A DNA stretch of 64,000 bases from an uncultured Mucilaginibacter sp. (GTDB lineage Bacteria > Bacteroidota > Bacteroidia > Sphingobacteriales > Sphingobacteriaceae). Shown in pieces: positions 8,218 to 16,686 of this stretch. Location: positions 16,294-80,293 of the forward strand of contig NZ_CAMLHX010000015.1 of NCBI RefSeq assembly GCF_946479965.1, in the 5' to 3' direction. The stretch's first letter is position 1; the number at the start of each line of letters is the position of its first letter. A program made the position numbers and the translations under genes. Under the pieces are notes generated by a model. It was not told the origin of the DNA. It saw only the letters and a list, made by a program, of their open reading frames with translations, and did no database searches.

Positions 8218-8871
8218 CTACCCCTTCAACTCTTTTACTAAACTATCAAAGGCTTCGCGAAGGGTGGCTAGCTCTTCTTCCAGTTGGGTTACGCGGGCTT
8301 CTAATCCGCCAGTGCTGCGGGTAGGGGCGGGCTCATCGTTCCAGTCGTCTGATATTTGGGGTTCGCCGGATAGGAGGTGGGCGTAGCGGGCTTCCTTTTG
8401 GCCGGGGCGTTTGGGTAGCTGGGTTATAAATTGGGGCTGACCGGTGGCCAGTTTATCCAGGTACTCCTGCACTTCTTCTATGGTCTCAAACTCGTACAGG
8501 CGGGCCGAGTTGGTGTTCAGTTCTCCCGGTGTTAGAGGGCCGCGCAGCATGAGCAGGCACAGCAGCGCCAGTTCTTGCGGGATGAGCGGGTATACTATGG
8601 CGAAGTTGTGCTTAAACTTGATGGCCCTGCTTGATCCTCCTGTGGCGGTTGAGATCAGTCCGCGTTTTTTGAGGGAGTTGAGGGCGTCCATTACGGTTGC
8701 TTCCTCGTATTGCACCACGGGGTTGCGCGATGTTTTCTGGTTGCAGGCGGTGGTTAGGCCGTTCAGCGTCATGGGGTAGTAGTCGGGGGTGGTGCGGCTT
8801 TTCTCTATTAACGAGCCCAGCACACGCAGTTCGGCAGCGTCTAAAACAGGTAAGGTTTGTGGTGTATCCAT
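8218..8871 (-). CDS. yceH: YceH family protein (DUF480)
   Basis: 217-aa protein with tandem winged-helix folds. The N-terminal LDAAELRVLGSLIEKSRTTPDYYPMTLNGLTTACNQKTSRNPVV is the diagnostic YceH segment; the second half contains LMLRGPLTPGELNTNSARLYEF and a C-terminal coiled coil (EARVTQLEEELATLREAFDSL). The fold suggests DNA binding or regulation but no function is established for the family. The ATG at 8869-8871 begins the conserved region after 12 residues. Length matches E. coli YceH. A repeat-rich non-coding stretch lies upstream, so its promoter must be within about 40 nt or inside the repeats. Confidence 0.92.
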   Translation of the reverse strand: MDTPQTLPVLDAAELRVLGSLIEKSRTTPDYYPMTLNGLTTACNQKTSRNPVVQYEEATVMDALNSLKKRGLISTATGGSSRAIKFKHNFAIVYPLIPQELALLCLLMLRGPLTPGELNTNSARLYEFETIEEVQEYLDKLATGQPQFITQLPKRPGQKEARYAHLLSGEPQISDDWNDEPAPTRSTGGLEARVTQLEEELATLREAFDSLVKELKG

Positions 8872-9129
8872 AGCGGGGTAAATATAATATTTTAGGGCTT
8901 TACTAGGTGGTGTTCCGTTTCAGGAATATATGAAACAGGGGAAACGCAGTGAAACAGAAAATTTGATAAGTGATTTATTATTAACGCTTTGTGTTTAAAA
9001 GTGAAACAAGATGAAACTACTTATTCGTCAGGAAATTTTGCTGTGGATTTGTGGTAACTTTTTGGTTGTCAGTATGGTTGTGAAATTGGTGATTTTTGTT
9101 TCAGTGGTGGAACAAAAAATTGGTGGGTT
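8872..9129. repeat. intergenic stretch with GAAAC/GGAAC motifs, diverged copy of 37070-37211
   Basis: No gene is supported here. The stretch carries repeated GTTTCA/TGAAAC words (8917, 8931, 8969, 9001, 9010, 9099) including a GTTTCA-N8-TGAAAC inverted pair. From 9009 on it aligns with 37078 onward: a shared TGAAACTACTTAT is followed by GTCAG, AAATT, GCTGT and ATT at matching spacing, and both end in GTGGAACA. It is a dispersed intergenic repeat with two copies in the window. Confidence 0.6.
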
Positions 9130-9673
9130 ATCGCTTGGTAAATCCTTTCGCGCTTGGCTTGCCCCGCTATGGCCGCGGAGGCCTTTTTTCTTTTTCTTGA
9201 TAAAAAGAAACAAAAATCAAGTCAGCAGGAAATGCTTCTTTGCGCGCGGGGCCTTTGCCCTGCAAGTCAGGTAAAACCGCGGGCTGTAAAATTTTGCGCC
9301 GCTGTCGCTCGCACATGGCCTACGCTTCAGCAAAAAATTACTATGCCCCTGCCTACGCACGGGCCACCAGTTTTACCTGATTTCGCCCGAAGCTGACCTG
9401 CTGACGTTTGTGCTTCATTAAAAATTGCTGCTATAAAAAAAGAAGCGCAAGGGCCTGCCAAGGTGCGCGGCCGGGAGTCTGGCCTGTGAAGTGGCAGCGA
9501 TCAGCTTGGCTTGATTTATTCGTATTTGTTTGTTTTATTATGGCACTCATGAGGTCGCTGCGCTTAGTTTTTGGTTACTTTTGTATCAAGATAAAAGTAA
9601 CAGGCCTCCGCGGCATCCCGATAGCTATCGGGAGAGCGGGGCAAGCCAAGCGCGAAAGGATTTACCGAGCGAT
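9130..9673. repeat. fold-back element with 39-nt terminal inverted repeats and nested hairpins
   Basis: Outer arms 9130-9168 and 9635-9673 are inverted complements with a single mismatch. Just inside, GCCGCGGAGGCCT recurs on both arms. Then each arm has a small hairpin around a TCTTGATA-containing loop: TTTCTTTTT/AAAAAGAAA at 9187-9210 and GTTACTTTT/AAAAGTAAC at 9574-9601. The stems differ in sequence but both pair fully. Deeper pairs are GTCAGCAGG/CCTGCTGAC and TCAGGTAAAAC/GTTTTACCTGA. The right arm additionally carries an 18-bp palindrome. No transposase or credible protein is encoded; short open frames inside are treated as chance. Confidence 0.75.
9616..9633. repeat. 18-bp perfect palindrome TCCCGATAGCTATCGGGA, copy 2, inserted in the right arm of the fold-back element
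   Basis: Identical to 7063-7080. When the two arms of the fold-back element are aligned, the left arm reads directly from CCCCGCT to ATGGCCGCGG, whereas the right arm has about 18 extra nt made of this palindrome. Confidence 0.75.
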
Positions 9674-9681
9674 GAGTAATC

Positions 9682-11892
9682 TTATTTCCCGTCCTCAATC
9701 ACCCTAACCGCTTCCTCCAACAACTCGTCTTTACCCACTTTAACACCGGCAATAGTTGGCTTAACCTGCTTATCAATCTTAACACCAACCCGCTGGCTTT
9801 CGGTACCATCAGGATACAACACGCCGATACCTGATATGGCCGTTTGTATGCCGCCGGGCAACATAATGGTAGAAACATTGCCATCGGCACCGGCAGTGGT
9901 GCTGCCAATAACCGTTACGTTGGGCGAACTTTGAAATGCCATGGTGGTATATTCGGCCTGACTTTGGGCTCTTTCGTTTACTATAACTACTACTTTGCCT
10001 TTGTAAGCTCCGTCGCCTTTAACGGTGAGCATCGGTCCGGGATGAAAGTAGCCTGGTGCTTCTACACTCCCCTGGGTAAACTTTACAAAAGGCGCGTCGC
10101 CCTGTTTTATAAATTCGCCAAAGGTAAAGGGCATAAAGTCCGATGGGTAGCAGCGCATATCTACTATAATGCCTTTGGTTTCGGCAAACAATTTTTTTAT
10201 CGCGGGCAGGTCCTTATTGCTGTATCGGGCAGGATAGATATAGCCAATATCTTTATTGAGCAAGCGGTATCCCCGAGCGGATGGGTCTGGTTCGCCAATA
10301 GCCCTAAACTCGGCGATGTTATATCTAACGGCATTAACGTTGGCTTGTACTACTTTGCCATCTCTTAATATAGAAAGACTGATCTTATCGGTTTCGCTGC
10401 GCAAAAGGTAATTCATCGGCATATCGCGCAGTGACGTTGGATAGTTGGATGCCGATGTTAGCGGCAAATACTTTTTTATCAGTTGTTCTACAAGCACGCC
10501 ATTAATTGCCTTAATAACATCGCCTTTTTTTACTAAGCTTTTTACGGTGAGTGAATCTTTAAGGTATGCTGTAACTACCAGCTGATCTTCTATAAATTTA
10601 GCCTGAAATGGGGCAGCATAAGGCCCGCTTAATGCCGGGACGAAGCCATGCGTATCATGTATACGACTTACCAGTTGCACTACAGCTTCCATGTAGTTTT
10701 TCGGACTTGAATCATGCAAAAAACGCGGAATAAATTCGGGCAGAACCTCCTTCCAGTCACCAATCAGGTGGCGGTTTGGATAAAAATATTGTATCATGTT
10801 CCAGTATCTGAACAGGCTTAGCAGCCGGCAGCCCGCATCCATAAGTTTCACATTGTTGTAACTTTGTTCGTGGTCAAAAATGGGATTGCCCGCGCCCGGT
10901 GTCATGCCCACGTAATAGTTAGACCTGTGTCTGTTATTCAGCACATTGGTAAGCTTGGTGGTAAAAGCTTTTGTTAAAACGCTGCCATCAAAAATATTCC
11001 CATAGTCGGGGTTGAGTTTAGCGTCTTTGTAATTATACGGTTTGCAATTGTTGCAAGCGGGCGCTGCGCCAAGCTTATCAACCCAGCGTTCTAATGCGTT
11101 GCTTAACGCGATATTGTCTTTGGCTAGCAACACAGCGGGCAATACCCTAAACAGTTCGGCATCCATATTAACGTTGCCTTTTGCCACCTCAAAATGATGA
11201 TATTTAACAAAGCCCCACACCTGGCCCAGCATTGTTAGGTTTTTTATTGTTTGAACACTAAGTGGTATACTTGTAATGCCCGAACCATTTATAAACGCGG
11301 TATCTGTTTCGGCTTTTGCTAATGCAATTGTTTTAATTTTTGCTTCCTCAATAGGCTTGCCGTCAATAAACATGCGTACGTTATCAAACCATATTTTACC
11401 TTTTCCCTGCAATATGGCACCGGCGCGTATGTTAACGGCTTTGTCGTCGTCATAAGGTAGTTTCACACTGTATTCGGTCCAAGGGGTAGTACCGCGGATG
11501 TTCCGGTTCTGCATATTGTCAAACGCCGTGGTTCCGTCTACACCCATCCATAAACCGGCTACACCTTCTACATTTTCTGTTTTTAAAAAGCCGCGTAATT
11601 CTATTTCGCCGCCCTTAAATTTTTTGGCGATGTTAAAATTTAAGCTCGCGTAAACAGCATCGGCAGCCTTACTGCTTATCTGCATGGCATATTTGCCGTG
11701 TTGTTTTTCTACGCTATCCAGTTCAAAGTTATAGCTGGCTGTCATTGCGGGCGACATGTAGTTCCATCCCGAAGGTAGACGGGTAGATTTATTGATCTTT
11801 TCGAGGTCGCCATTAATATCAACCTGTGCGTATATTTTATTAATGCAGCATGTAAAAAGCAGGGCTGTAAAAAGGATTTGGATAGGTCTCAT
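9682..11892 (-). CDS. secreted S41 family (C-terminal processing-type) peptidase
   Basis: 736 aa with a signal peptide (residues 1-22, ending YAQ). Residues about 25-185 form a beta-sandwich resembling carbohydrate-binding modules (WNYMSPAMTASYNFELDSVEKQHG...; GLWMGVDG; IWFDNVRMFIDG). A linker/helical part follows, then a PDZ-like segment (LVKKGDVIKAINGVLVEQLI) and the S41 core with GYIYPARYSN, GIIVDMRCYP and NERAQSQAEYT, where the Ser of the SxAE motif is the expected nucleophile; TTAGADGNV is the conserved downstream glycine loop. It should cleave proteins in the periplasm or outside the cell. Substrate unknown. Transcribed divergently from glgA; the -33/-7 region is not recognisable. The long N-terminal part is unlike short Ctp proteases. 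Confidence 0.88.
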   Translation of the reverse strand: MRPIQILFTALLFTCCINKIYAQVDINGDLEKINKSTRLPSGWNYMSPAMTASYNFELDSVEKQHGKYAMQISSKAADAVYASLNFNIAKKFKGGEIELRGFLKTENVEGVAGLWMGVDGTTAFDNMQNRNIRGTTPWTEYSVKLPYDDDKAVNIRAGAILQGKGKIWFDNVRMFIDGKPIEEAKIKTIALAKAETDTAFINGSGITSIPLSVQTIKNLTMLGQVWGFVKYHHFEVAKGNVNMDAELFRVLPAVLLAKDNIALSNALERWVDKLGAAPACNNCKPYNYKDAKLNPDYGNIFDGSVLTKAFTTKLTNVLNNRHRSNYYVGMTPGAGNPIFDHEQSYNNVKLMDAGCRLLSLFRYWNMIQYFYPNRHLIGDWKEVLPEFIPRFLHDSSPKNYMEAVVQLVSRIHDTHGFVPALSGPYAAPFQAKFIEDQLVVTAYLKDSLTVKSLVKKGDVIKAINGVLVEQLIKKYLPLTSASNYPTSLRDMPMNYLLRSETDKISLSILRDGKVVQANVNAVRYNIAEFRAIGEPDPSARGYRLLNKDIGYIYPARYSNKDLPAIKKLFAETKGIIVDMRCYPSDFMPFTFGEFIKQGDAPFVKFTQGSVEAPGYFHPGPMLTVKGDGAYKGKVVVIVNERAQSQAEYTTMAFQSSPNVTVIGSTTAGADGNVSTIMLPGGIQTAISGIGVLYPDGTESQRVGVKIDKQVKPTIAGVKVGKDELLEEAVRVIEDGK

Positions 11893-12142
11893 GGATTTTT
11901 GGTTGGATTAACGAAGATAACAGATTATTAGCAGCGTATAACAGATTAACAATTTTTGACATAGCCATTGGTGAATTGCCAATTTGACAAATGAAATGGC
12001 TTGTAAAATCGTATTTCTACGCGTTTGACAAAAAAACATACCCTTTGTTTCAAAATCGCAATTTTTTGCAACACATTTTTTAAATTATACGCTTGTTCTA
12101 TTGGGTAAATGTTTAGTACCTTAATCGCTGTTACTATACTAC

Positions 12143-13573
12143 ATGAGAATATACCATTTAAGTGCCGAATGTTATCCGGTTGCCAAGGTTGGCGGTCTGG
12201 GCGATGTGGTGGGCGCGCTGCCCAAATACCAGGTGCAGGCGGGTTTAGACGCCGCCGTTGTACTGCCTTATTACGACCGTAAATTTGTGCGCGAGCATAC
12301 CTTTGATGTGGTTTTTCAGAGCGCTACGCTGTTGGGCAGTCGTAGGCTTTATTTTGAGATACTGAAGGAGCGGGATAATGTTTTGGGCTTTGAGCTATAC
12401 CTGGTAAAGATCCCCGGGTTGATAGACCGCGAGAATGTATATTGCTACCCCGACGAAACGGAACAGTTCATCGCCTACCAGATAGCTTTTTTAGATTGGT
12501 TAAACTATTCGCAGCAAAGTCCGGATATTATTCATTGTCATGATCACCATTCGGGCCTGGTGCCTTTCCTGTTAAAATACTCTAAACTATATACCCGGTT
12601 GGCTAAAACGCCAACGGTGTTTACCATCCATAACGGGCAATATCATGGCGCTTTCGGCTGGGATAAGTTATCCTACCTGCCCGAGATAGACCTGAGCAAA
12701 ACCGGTCTGCTGGATTGGAGTGGCGGTATTAACCCGCTGGCTTCGGCAGTGCGCTGCTGCTCAAAATATACCACCGTTTCGCCAAGTTATCTGGAAGAAC
12801 TGCTGGTTAGCTCTAACGGATTAGAATACCTGTTCTTTATGGAGCGGGCCAGGGGCGTGGGCATAGTAAACGGTATTGATACCCAGGTTTGGGATCCGCA
12901 AACCGACCCGATGATAGCTTCGGGCTATAATGCGGTTAAAGTAGCGGCGGGCAAACTGGCTAATAAAACGGCACTCTGCGCCCGGTTTAATCTATCGGTA
13001 GAAAAACCGCTGATTTCATTTATCGGCAGGTTGGTGTACGAGAAAGGCGCTGATGTAATGGCCCAGGCCATTGCTGATAGCTTGGAAACACTTAGCGGAA
13101 AGGTAAACTTTGTACTATTAGGTACAGGCGAGCCCGAAGTGGAAGTGCAGTTGCAGGAGCTAAAAGAGAAATTCCCGAATGACTGCAACGTGTTCATTGG
13201 CTATAATGAAGAGCTGGCGCATTTGGTTTACGCAGGGTCAGACTTTTTGCTGATGCCATCGCGCGTGGAGCCTTGCGGACTGAATCAGCTTTATGCCATA
13301 CGTTACGGTACCGTACCCATGGTACGCAGCACCGGCGGATTGAAAGATACCGTTATTGATTTCGGCGATGAAGGCGGTTACGGCATCCGGTATGACGAAA
13401 CCAGCGTGCCCGATATTGAATATGCCATTAGCCGTGCGCTGGCGCTATATAAAAACAACAAACATTTACAGCAACTGCGTAAACGCATGATGGGTCTTGA
13501 TTTTTCGTGGGACGTATCTGCCAAACAATATATTGATCTTTATAAATCCCTAATTCCAACAACAACTCCATAA
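12143..13573 (+). CDS. glgA: glycogen synthase GlgA (GT5)
   Basis: 476-aa GT5 glycosyltransferase that adds glucose from ADP-glucose to the non-reducing end of alpha-1,4-glucan. Seen: N-terminal KVGGLGDVVGALPK (ADP-glucose-binding KxGGL, residue 15 on), HCHDHHSGLVP, the second Rossmann domain beginning LISFIGRLVYEKGAD, and the C-terminal MPSRVEPCGLNQLYAIRYGTVPMVRSTGGLKDTV with the conserved Glu and the STGGL loop. Length is usual. Start MRIYHLSAECYPVAK fits family N-termini. It is followed after 6 nt by glgC, so the two enzymes of glycogen synthesis form an operon; branching enzyme and phosphorylase are not in this window. Confidence 0.97.
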   Translation: MRIYHLSAECYPVAKVGGLGDVVGALPKYQVQAGLDAAVVLPYYDRKFVREHTFDVVFQSATLLGSRRLYFEILKERDNVLGFELYLVKIPGLIDRENVYCYPDETEQFIAYQIAFLDWLNYSQQSPDIIHCHDHHSGLVPFLLKYSKLYTRLAKTPTVFTIHNGQYHGAFGWDKLSYLPEIDLSKTGLLDWSGGINPLASAVRCCSKYTTVSPSYLEELLVSSNGLEYLFFMERARGVGIVNGIDTQVWDPQTDPMIASGYNAVKVAAGKLANKTALCARFNLSVEKPLISFIGRLVYEKGADVMAQAIADSLETLSGKVNFVLLGTGEPEVEVQLQELKEKFPNDCNVFIGYNEELAHLVYAGSDFLLMPSRVEPCGLNQLYAIRYGTVPMVRSTGGLKDTVIDFGDEGGYGIRYDETSVPDIEYAISRALALYKNNKHLQQLRKRMMGLDFSWDVSAKQYIDLYKSLIPTTTP

Positions 13574-13579
13574 ACTGTT

Positions 13580-14842
13580 ATGACATCAAATGTAATTTGC
13601 ATAGTGTTAGGCGGCGGGCAGGGCAGCCGGCTTTCTCCTCTAACGGCATCGCGCTCAAAACCCGCAGTGCCAATTGCCGGTAAATACCGGTTGGTTGATA
13701 TTCCTATCTCTAACTGCCTGCACTCGGGCATAACGCGTATATACGTGTTAACGCAGTTTAACTCGGCATCGCTTAACAAGCACATAAAAAACACTTACCA
13801 TTTTAGCAGTTTCAGCGAGGCTTTTGTTGATATTCTGGCTGCCGAGCAAACGCCCATGAGCGGTGGCTGGTACCAGGGAACGGCCGATGCGGTAAGGCAA
13901 AGCTTGCACCATTTGGCCGTGCACGAGTTTGACCATGTGTTAATACTATCAGGCGACCAGTTGTACCAGATGGATTTTGAGGAGATGATAGCCAACCACA
14001 TTAGCAAAGGTGCGGAGATATCAATAGCAACCATACCGGTGCATGCTAATGATGTGCCGGGCTTTGGGATCCTTAAAACGGATGAGAATAGTTTTATTAC
14101 GGATTTTGTTGAGAAACCAAAAAGTGGGTTTGATAAGCTGGTATCAGAGGTGAGCGATGAGATGAAGGAGCAAGGACGGCATTACCTGGCTTCAATGGGG
14201 ATATACCTGTTTAACCGCAAGCTTTTGTATGATACTTTGCAAAGTAATGAGCATCCTGATTTTGGTAAGGAGATCATCCCTGCGGCTATCCATAAAAGCA
14301 AAGTACTAAGCTATCAGTACGAAGGTTACTGGACGGATATTGGTACTATACCTTCTTTCTTTGATGCCAATTTGGGTCTTACTGATGACATCCCGCAATT
14401 TAACTTGTTTGATAAGAACTACATATTTACCCGTGCGCGGATGCTTCCGCCTTCAAAAATATCGGGCACGCACATGGAGAAAGTTATTATTGCTGATGGT
14501 TGTATAGTTAATGCCAGCCACATTAAACGCTCGGTGATCGGTATACGTACCCGCATAGGTTTTGATACCGATATCGAGAATTGCTATGTTATGGGTAGCG
14601 ATAACTACCAAACGCTGGATCAGATTGATGAATCTATAGCCGATGGCACCCCTATTATGGGCATTGGCGACAGGTGTAAAATCAAGAACGCCATTATTGA
14701 CAAGAACACCTACATTGGTAACGATGTATGCATTAATTGCGGCGAACCGCTTGCCGATGGCGATTATGGTACGCACACCGTTCAGGATGGTATTGTAGTG
14801 GTTAAAAAGCGGGCTGTTATACCACATGGCACTGTTATTTAG
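13580..14842 (+). CDS. glgC: glucose-1-phosphate adenylyltransferase GlgC
   Basis: 420 aa; makes ADP-glucose from ATP and glucose-1-phosphate, the committed step of glycogen synthesis. The nucleotidyltransferase signature GGGQGSRLSPLTASRSKPAVPIAGKYRLVDIPISNC is split over residues 9-43 (key pieces GGGQGSRL and the SKPAVP Lys). WYQGTADAV and ILSGDQLYQMD follow, then VEKP in the sugar site and a C-terminal left-handed beta-helix (hexapeptide-like repeats from about residue 300). It lies 6 nt downstream of glgA and is closed by a strong terminator. Allosteric behaviour cannot be told from sequence. Confidence 0.97.
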   Translation: MTSNVICIVLGGGQGSRLSPLTASRSKPAVPIAGKYRLVDIPISNCLHSGITRIYVLTQFNSASLNKHIKNTYHFSSFSEAFVDILAAEQTPMSGGWYQGTADAVRQSLHHLAVHEFDHVLILSGDQLYQMDFEEMIANHISKGAEISIATIPVHANDVPGFGILKTDENSFITDFVEKPKSGFDKLVSEVSDEMKEQGRHYLASMGIYLFNRKLLYDTLQSNEHPDFGKEIIPAAIHKSKVLSYQYEGYWTDIGTIPSFFDANLGLTDDIPQFNLFDKNYIFTRARMLPPSKISGTHMEKVIIADGCIVNASHIKRSVIGIRTRIGFDTDIENCYVMGSDNYQTLDQIDESIADGTPIMGIGDRCKIKNAIIDKNTYIGNDVCINCGEPLADGDYGTHTVQDGIVVVKKRAVIPHGTVI

Positions 14843-14866
14843 CCCAATAAAAAGCGATTAAATAAT

Positions 14867-14895
14867 AAAGGCGGCTCGAATTTCGGGCCGCCTTT
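14867..14895 (+). terminator. Rho-independent terminator after glgA-glgC
   Basis: Stem AAAGGCGGC-T-CGAA / TTTCG-GGCCGCCTTT with one mismatch, followed by TGTTAT; about 25 nt after the glgC stop. It may also end transcripts from the convergent small gene at 14935-15156. Confidence 0.7.
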
Positions 14896-14934
14896 GTTAT
14901 AAAGTTTTGGTAAAATATTTTTTGCAGGATAAAA

Positions 14935-15156
14935 TTAGCGTCTGTTTTTTGCGCGAACACGTAGCTTAACCATCTTTTTCTCGGTCAGAATTTGCATGCC
15001 GCCAATAGTTAGCAATGCCGCGAAAATAGGGTATAACAACATAAAAACGCGGTTTATTGCGGATGAATTAATCAATATCGCCGTAAAAATATGAAGTATC
15101 GCGGTAACTATTAATCCTATAGTTCCGATCACAAAAAAAGGATTCAGTGTTTTCAT
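14935..15156 (-). CDS. small two-helix membrane protein, unknown function
   Basis: 73 aa with two predicted membrane helices (about residues 6-28 and 35-56) and a strongly basic C-terminus (TEKKMVKLRVRAKNRR), which should lie in the cytoplasm. Clear ATG start at 15154-15156. I do not recognise a named family. It converges on glgC and uses the intergenic hairpin at 14867-14895 as a possible transcript end. Length, hydrophobic pattern and ATG support a real gene, but the evidence is moderate. Confidence 0.6.
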   Translation of the reverse strand: MKTLNPFFVIGTIGLIVTAILHIFTAILINSSAINRVFMLLYPIFAALLTIGGMQILTEKKMVKLRVRAKNRR

Positions 15157-15296
15157 AGCCTAAGGGGTTTTTGCTATTGGCAATTTAACTAAAAATTATT
15201 AAAAAAACAACGCGCAACCCAATTTGTTAAAAATGTTAAATAATTTGCTTTGTTTAGGCACAAGTATTTAAATTAGATTAACCAATTTCATGCTTT

Positions 15297-15734
15297 ATGA
15301 AGACGATCATCATCACATTAGTAATACTCGGTTTTGCCTTTAGTGTAAACGCGCAGCAGCGGCCTTTATTACCCAACCAGCAGCCTTTAAAACAGTTTAG
15401 AATATTGCCTGATAGTATAGCCGGTAATAAATTTTCGTTTAAACCATTGGATAGCCTGCACGCAAAACCTGTAGTTAAGATTAATGTATTAGGCAATGCC
15501 AATATTGACAATATGCCCATAGTGCGTACGCAGGGAAATTCTAACATGCCTATAGTACAAACCGATAGAACCGCTTATAATATGCCTGTGGTAGGTGCGT
15601 TAGGCAATAAAACACAGGCGTTACAAAGTGGCGCGACACCTCAACTGCCATTTTTAGGAGGGAAACCACCTGTTTATTACGAATTTAAGAAATATCCAAA
15701 CGACACGCCACCGGCAGATAATAAAAACAAATAG
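15297..15734 (+). CDS. small secreted protein with NMPIV repeats, unknown function
   Basis: 145 aa with a signal peptide (residues 1-19, ending VNAQ). The mature chain is short of hydrophobic residues, rich in Pro, Asn and Gln, and carries a short repeat NMPIVRTQGNS-NMPIVQTDRTAY-NMPVVGALGN in its middle (about residues 76-102). The C-terminus is charged and polar (PNDTPPADNKNK). It is probably largely unstructured in the periplasm or on the surface. No family recognised. It converges on the hydroxylase gene with 8 nt between stop codons. Confidence 0.6.
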   Translation: MKTIIITLVILGFAFSVNAQQRPLLPNQQPLKQFRILPDSIAGNKFSFKPLDSLHAKPVVKINVLGNANIDNMPIVRTQGNSNMPIVQTDRTAYNMPVVGALGNKTQALQSGATPQLPFLGGKPPVYYEFKKYPNDTPPADNKNK

Positions 15735-15742
15735 CGGCGCGA

Positions 15743-16612
15743 TTATACCTGTTCGTTCATCAGTTTAACTTCTGAGCTCACCAGTACCGGTGATTTTTCG
15801 ACATCAATGCCAGTGGTGTCAGGGTTGCTTTTTACGGCTGCGCGCTGGTCAACCACCTGTTCAAATACTTCCTCGTATTTAGGGTGATTGGTTTTCATCC
15901 AGCGGTCCCACAAATTAAAATATAGTCCGAAGTTATATTTAACATACCTGTGGTGCATGTTATGATGCGTGGCGCTGTTATGCCAGTTGGCGGCTTTGTT
16001 GCGGGCAAAGCTCTTCGGGAAAAACTCATAACCCATGTGCCCCATTATATTCATGATCAAAGCATAACCCGAAAAAATGGTAAGCGCTAAGTAGTGGTAA
16101 GGCACAATGAAAACAATAACAGGCACTATCCCCACCTCAACCAAAGCTTCAACAGGATGAAATGCATAAGCAGAAAATGGCGTAGGATTTAACGACATGT
16201 GATGCACCACATGCACGCGTTTAAACAGCGGTTTCCAGTGTAGTAAACGGTGCGTCCAGTAAAAGTAAGCGTCGTGTATCAATATCATCAGGAATACGCT
16301 GAACACAAAGTAGCCCCAGCCGTACTTGTCAATAGGGCGGTACACGAGGGTGATATCCTCCGCGCTGGCCCACATTACCAATACAATAACTACGCTGAAA
16401 ATGATGGAGGTGGAAATGGAATATTTTATCTCGCGTATAACATCCTTTTTTGACGGAAAACGCTGTTGGATCTTAAGGTAGAGTAATTTGGCTTTCTTCC
16501 AAACATAAAATACCATAAACAGTCCGCCGGCTATCAGCATAAAATGCAGGGTAAGTAAAATTGGCGGCGCCAGGGCCACCCACCATTTGTATATCGCGTT
16601 GAATATCTCCAT
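15743..16612 (-). CDS. sterol desaturase/fatty acid hydroxylase family membrane protein
   Basis: 289 aa from the ATG at 16610-16612; an upstream in-frame Met would add seven residues outside the conserved region. About four to five membrane helices and the eight-His di-iron signature are seen: HDAYFYWTHRLLH, HVVHHMSLNP and HHNMHHRYVKYN. Family members insert oxygen or a double bond into lipids in the membrane. The bacterial branch acts on unknown lipids, possibly carotenoids, hopanoids or sphingolipid/fatty acid chains. Two -7-like boxes (TACCTTTG, 16623-16630 and TAGTTTTG, 16631-16638) precede it. The cytoplasmic C-terminal tail after residue 250 is variable. Confidence 0.87.
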   Translation of the reverse strand: MEIFNAIYKWWVALAPPILLTLHFMLIAGGLFMVFYVWKKAKLLYLKIQQRFPSKKDVIREIKYSISTSIIFSVVIVLVMWASAEDITLVYRPIDKYGWGYFVFSVFLMILIHDAYFYWTHRLLHWKPLFKRVHVVHHMSLNPTPFSAYAFHPVEALVEVGIVPVIVFIVPYHYLALTIFSGYALIMNIMGHMGYEFFPKSFARNKAANWHNSATHHNMHHRYVKYNFGLYFNLWDRWMKTNHPKYEEVFEQVVDQRAAVKSNPDTTGIDVEKSPVLVSSEVKLMNEQV

Positions 16613-16686
16613 GTAAACGCTGCAAAGGTACAAAACTATACCCGTATTTTTAATTAACGATTAATTATTGTAATTATGACGACAGG

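Noticed and set aside
9011..9707. Three overlapping plus-strand frames (80-99 codons) in the 9-kb gap
   Set aside because: They run through the arms of the inverted repeat and the GAAAC repeat, have basic, low-information composition, no recognisable domain, and the last enters the S41 gene on the other strand.
9844..10368. 174-codon plus-strand open frame
   Set aside because: Wholly antisense to the catalytic region of the S41 peptidase; it lacks any domain and is explained by codon bias of the real gene.
14453..14827. 124-codon minus-strand open frame
   Set aside because: Antisense to the beta-helix end of glgC, where repeated hexapeptide codons leave the opposite frame open.
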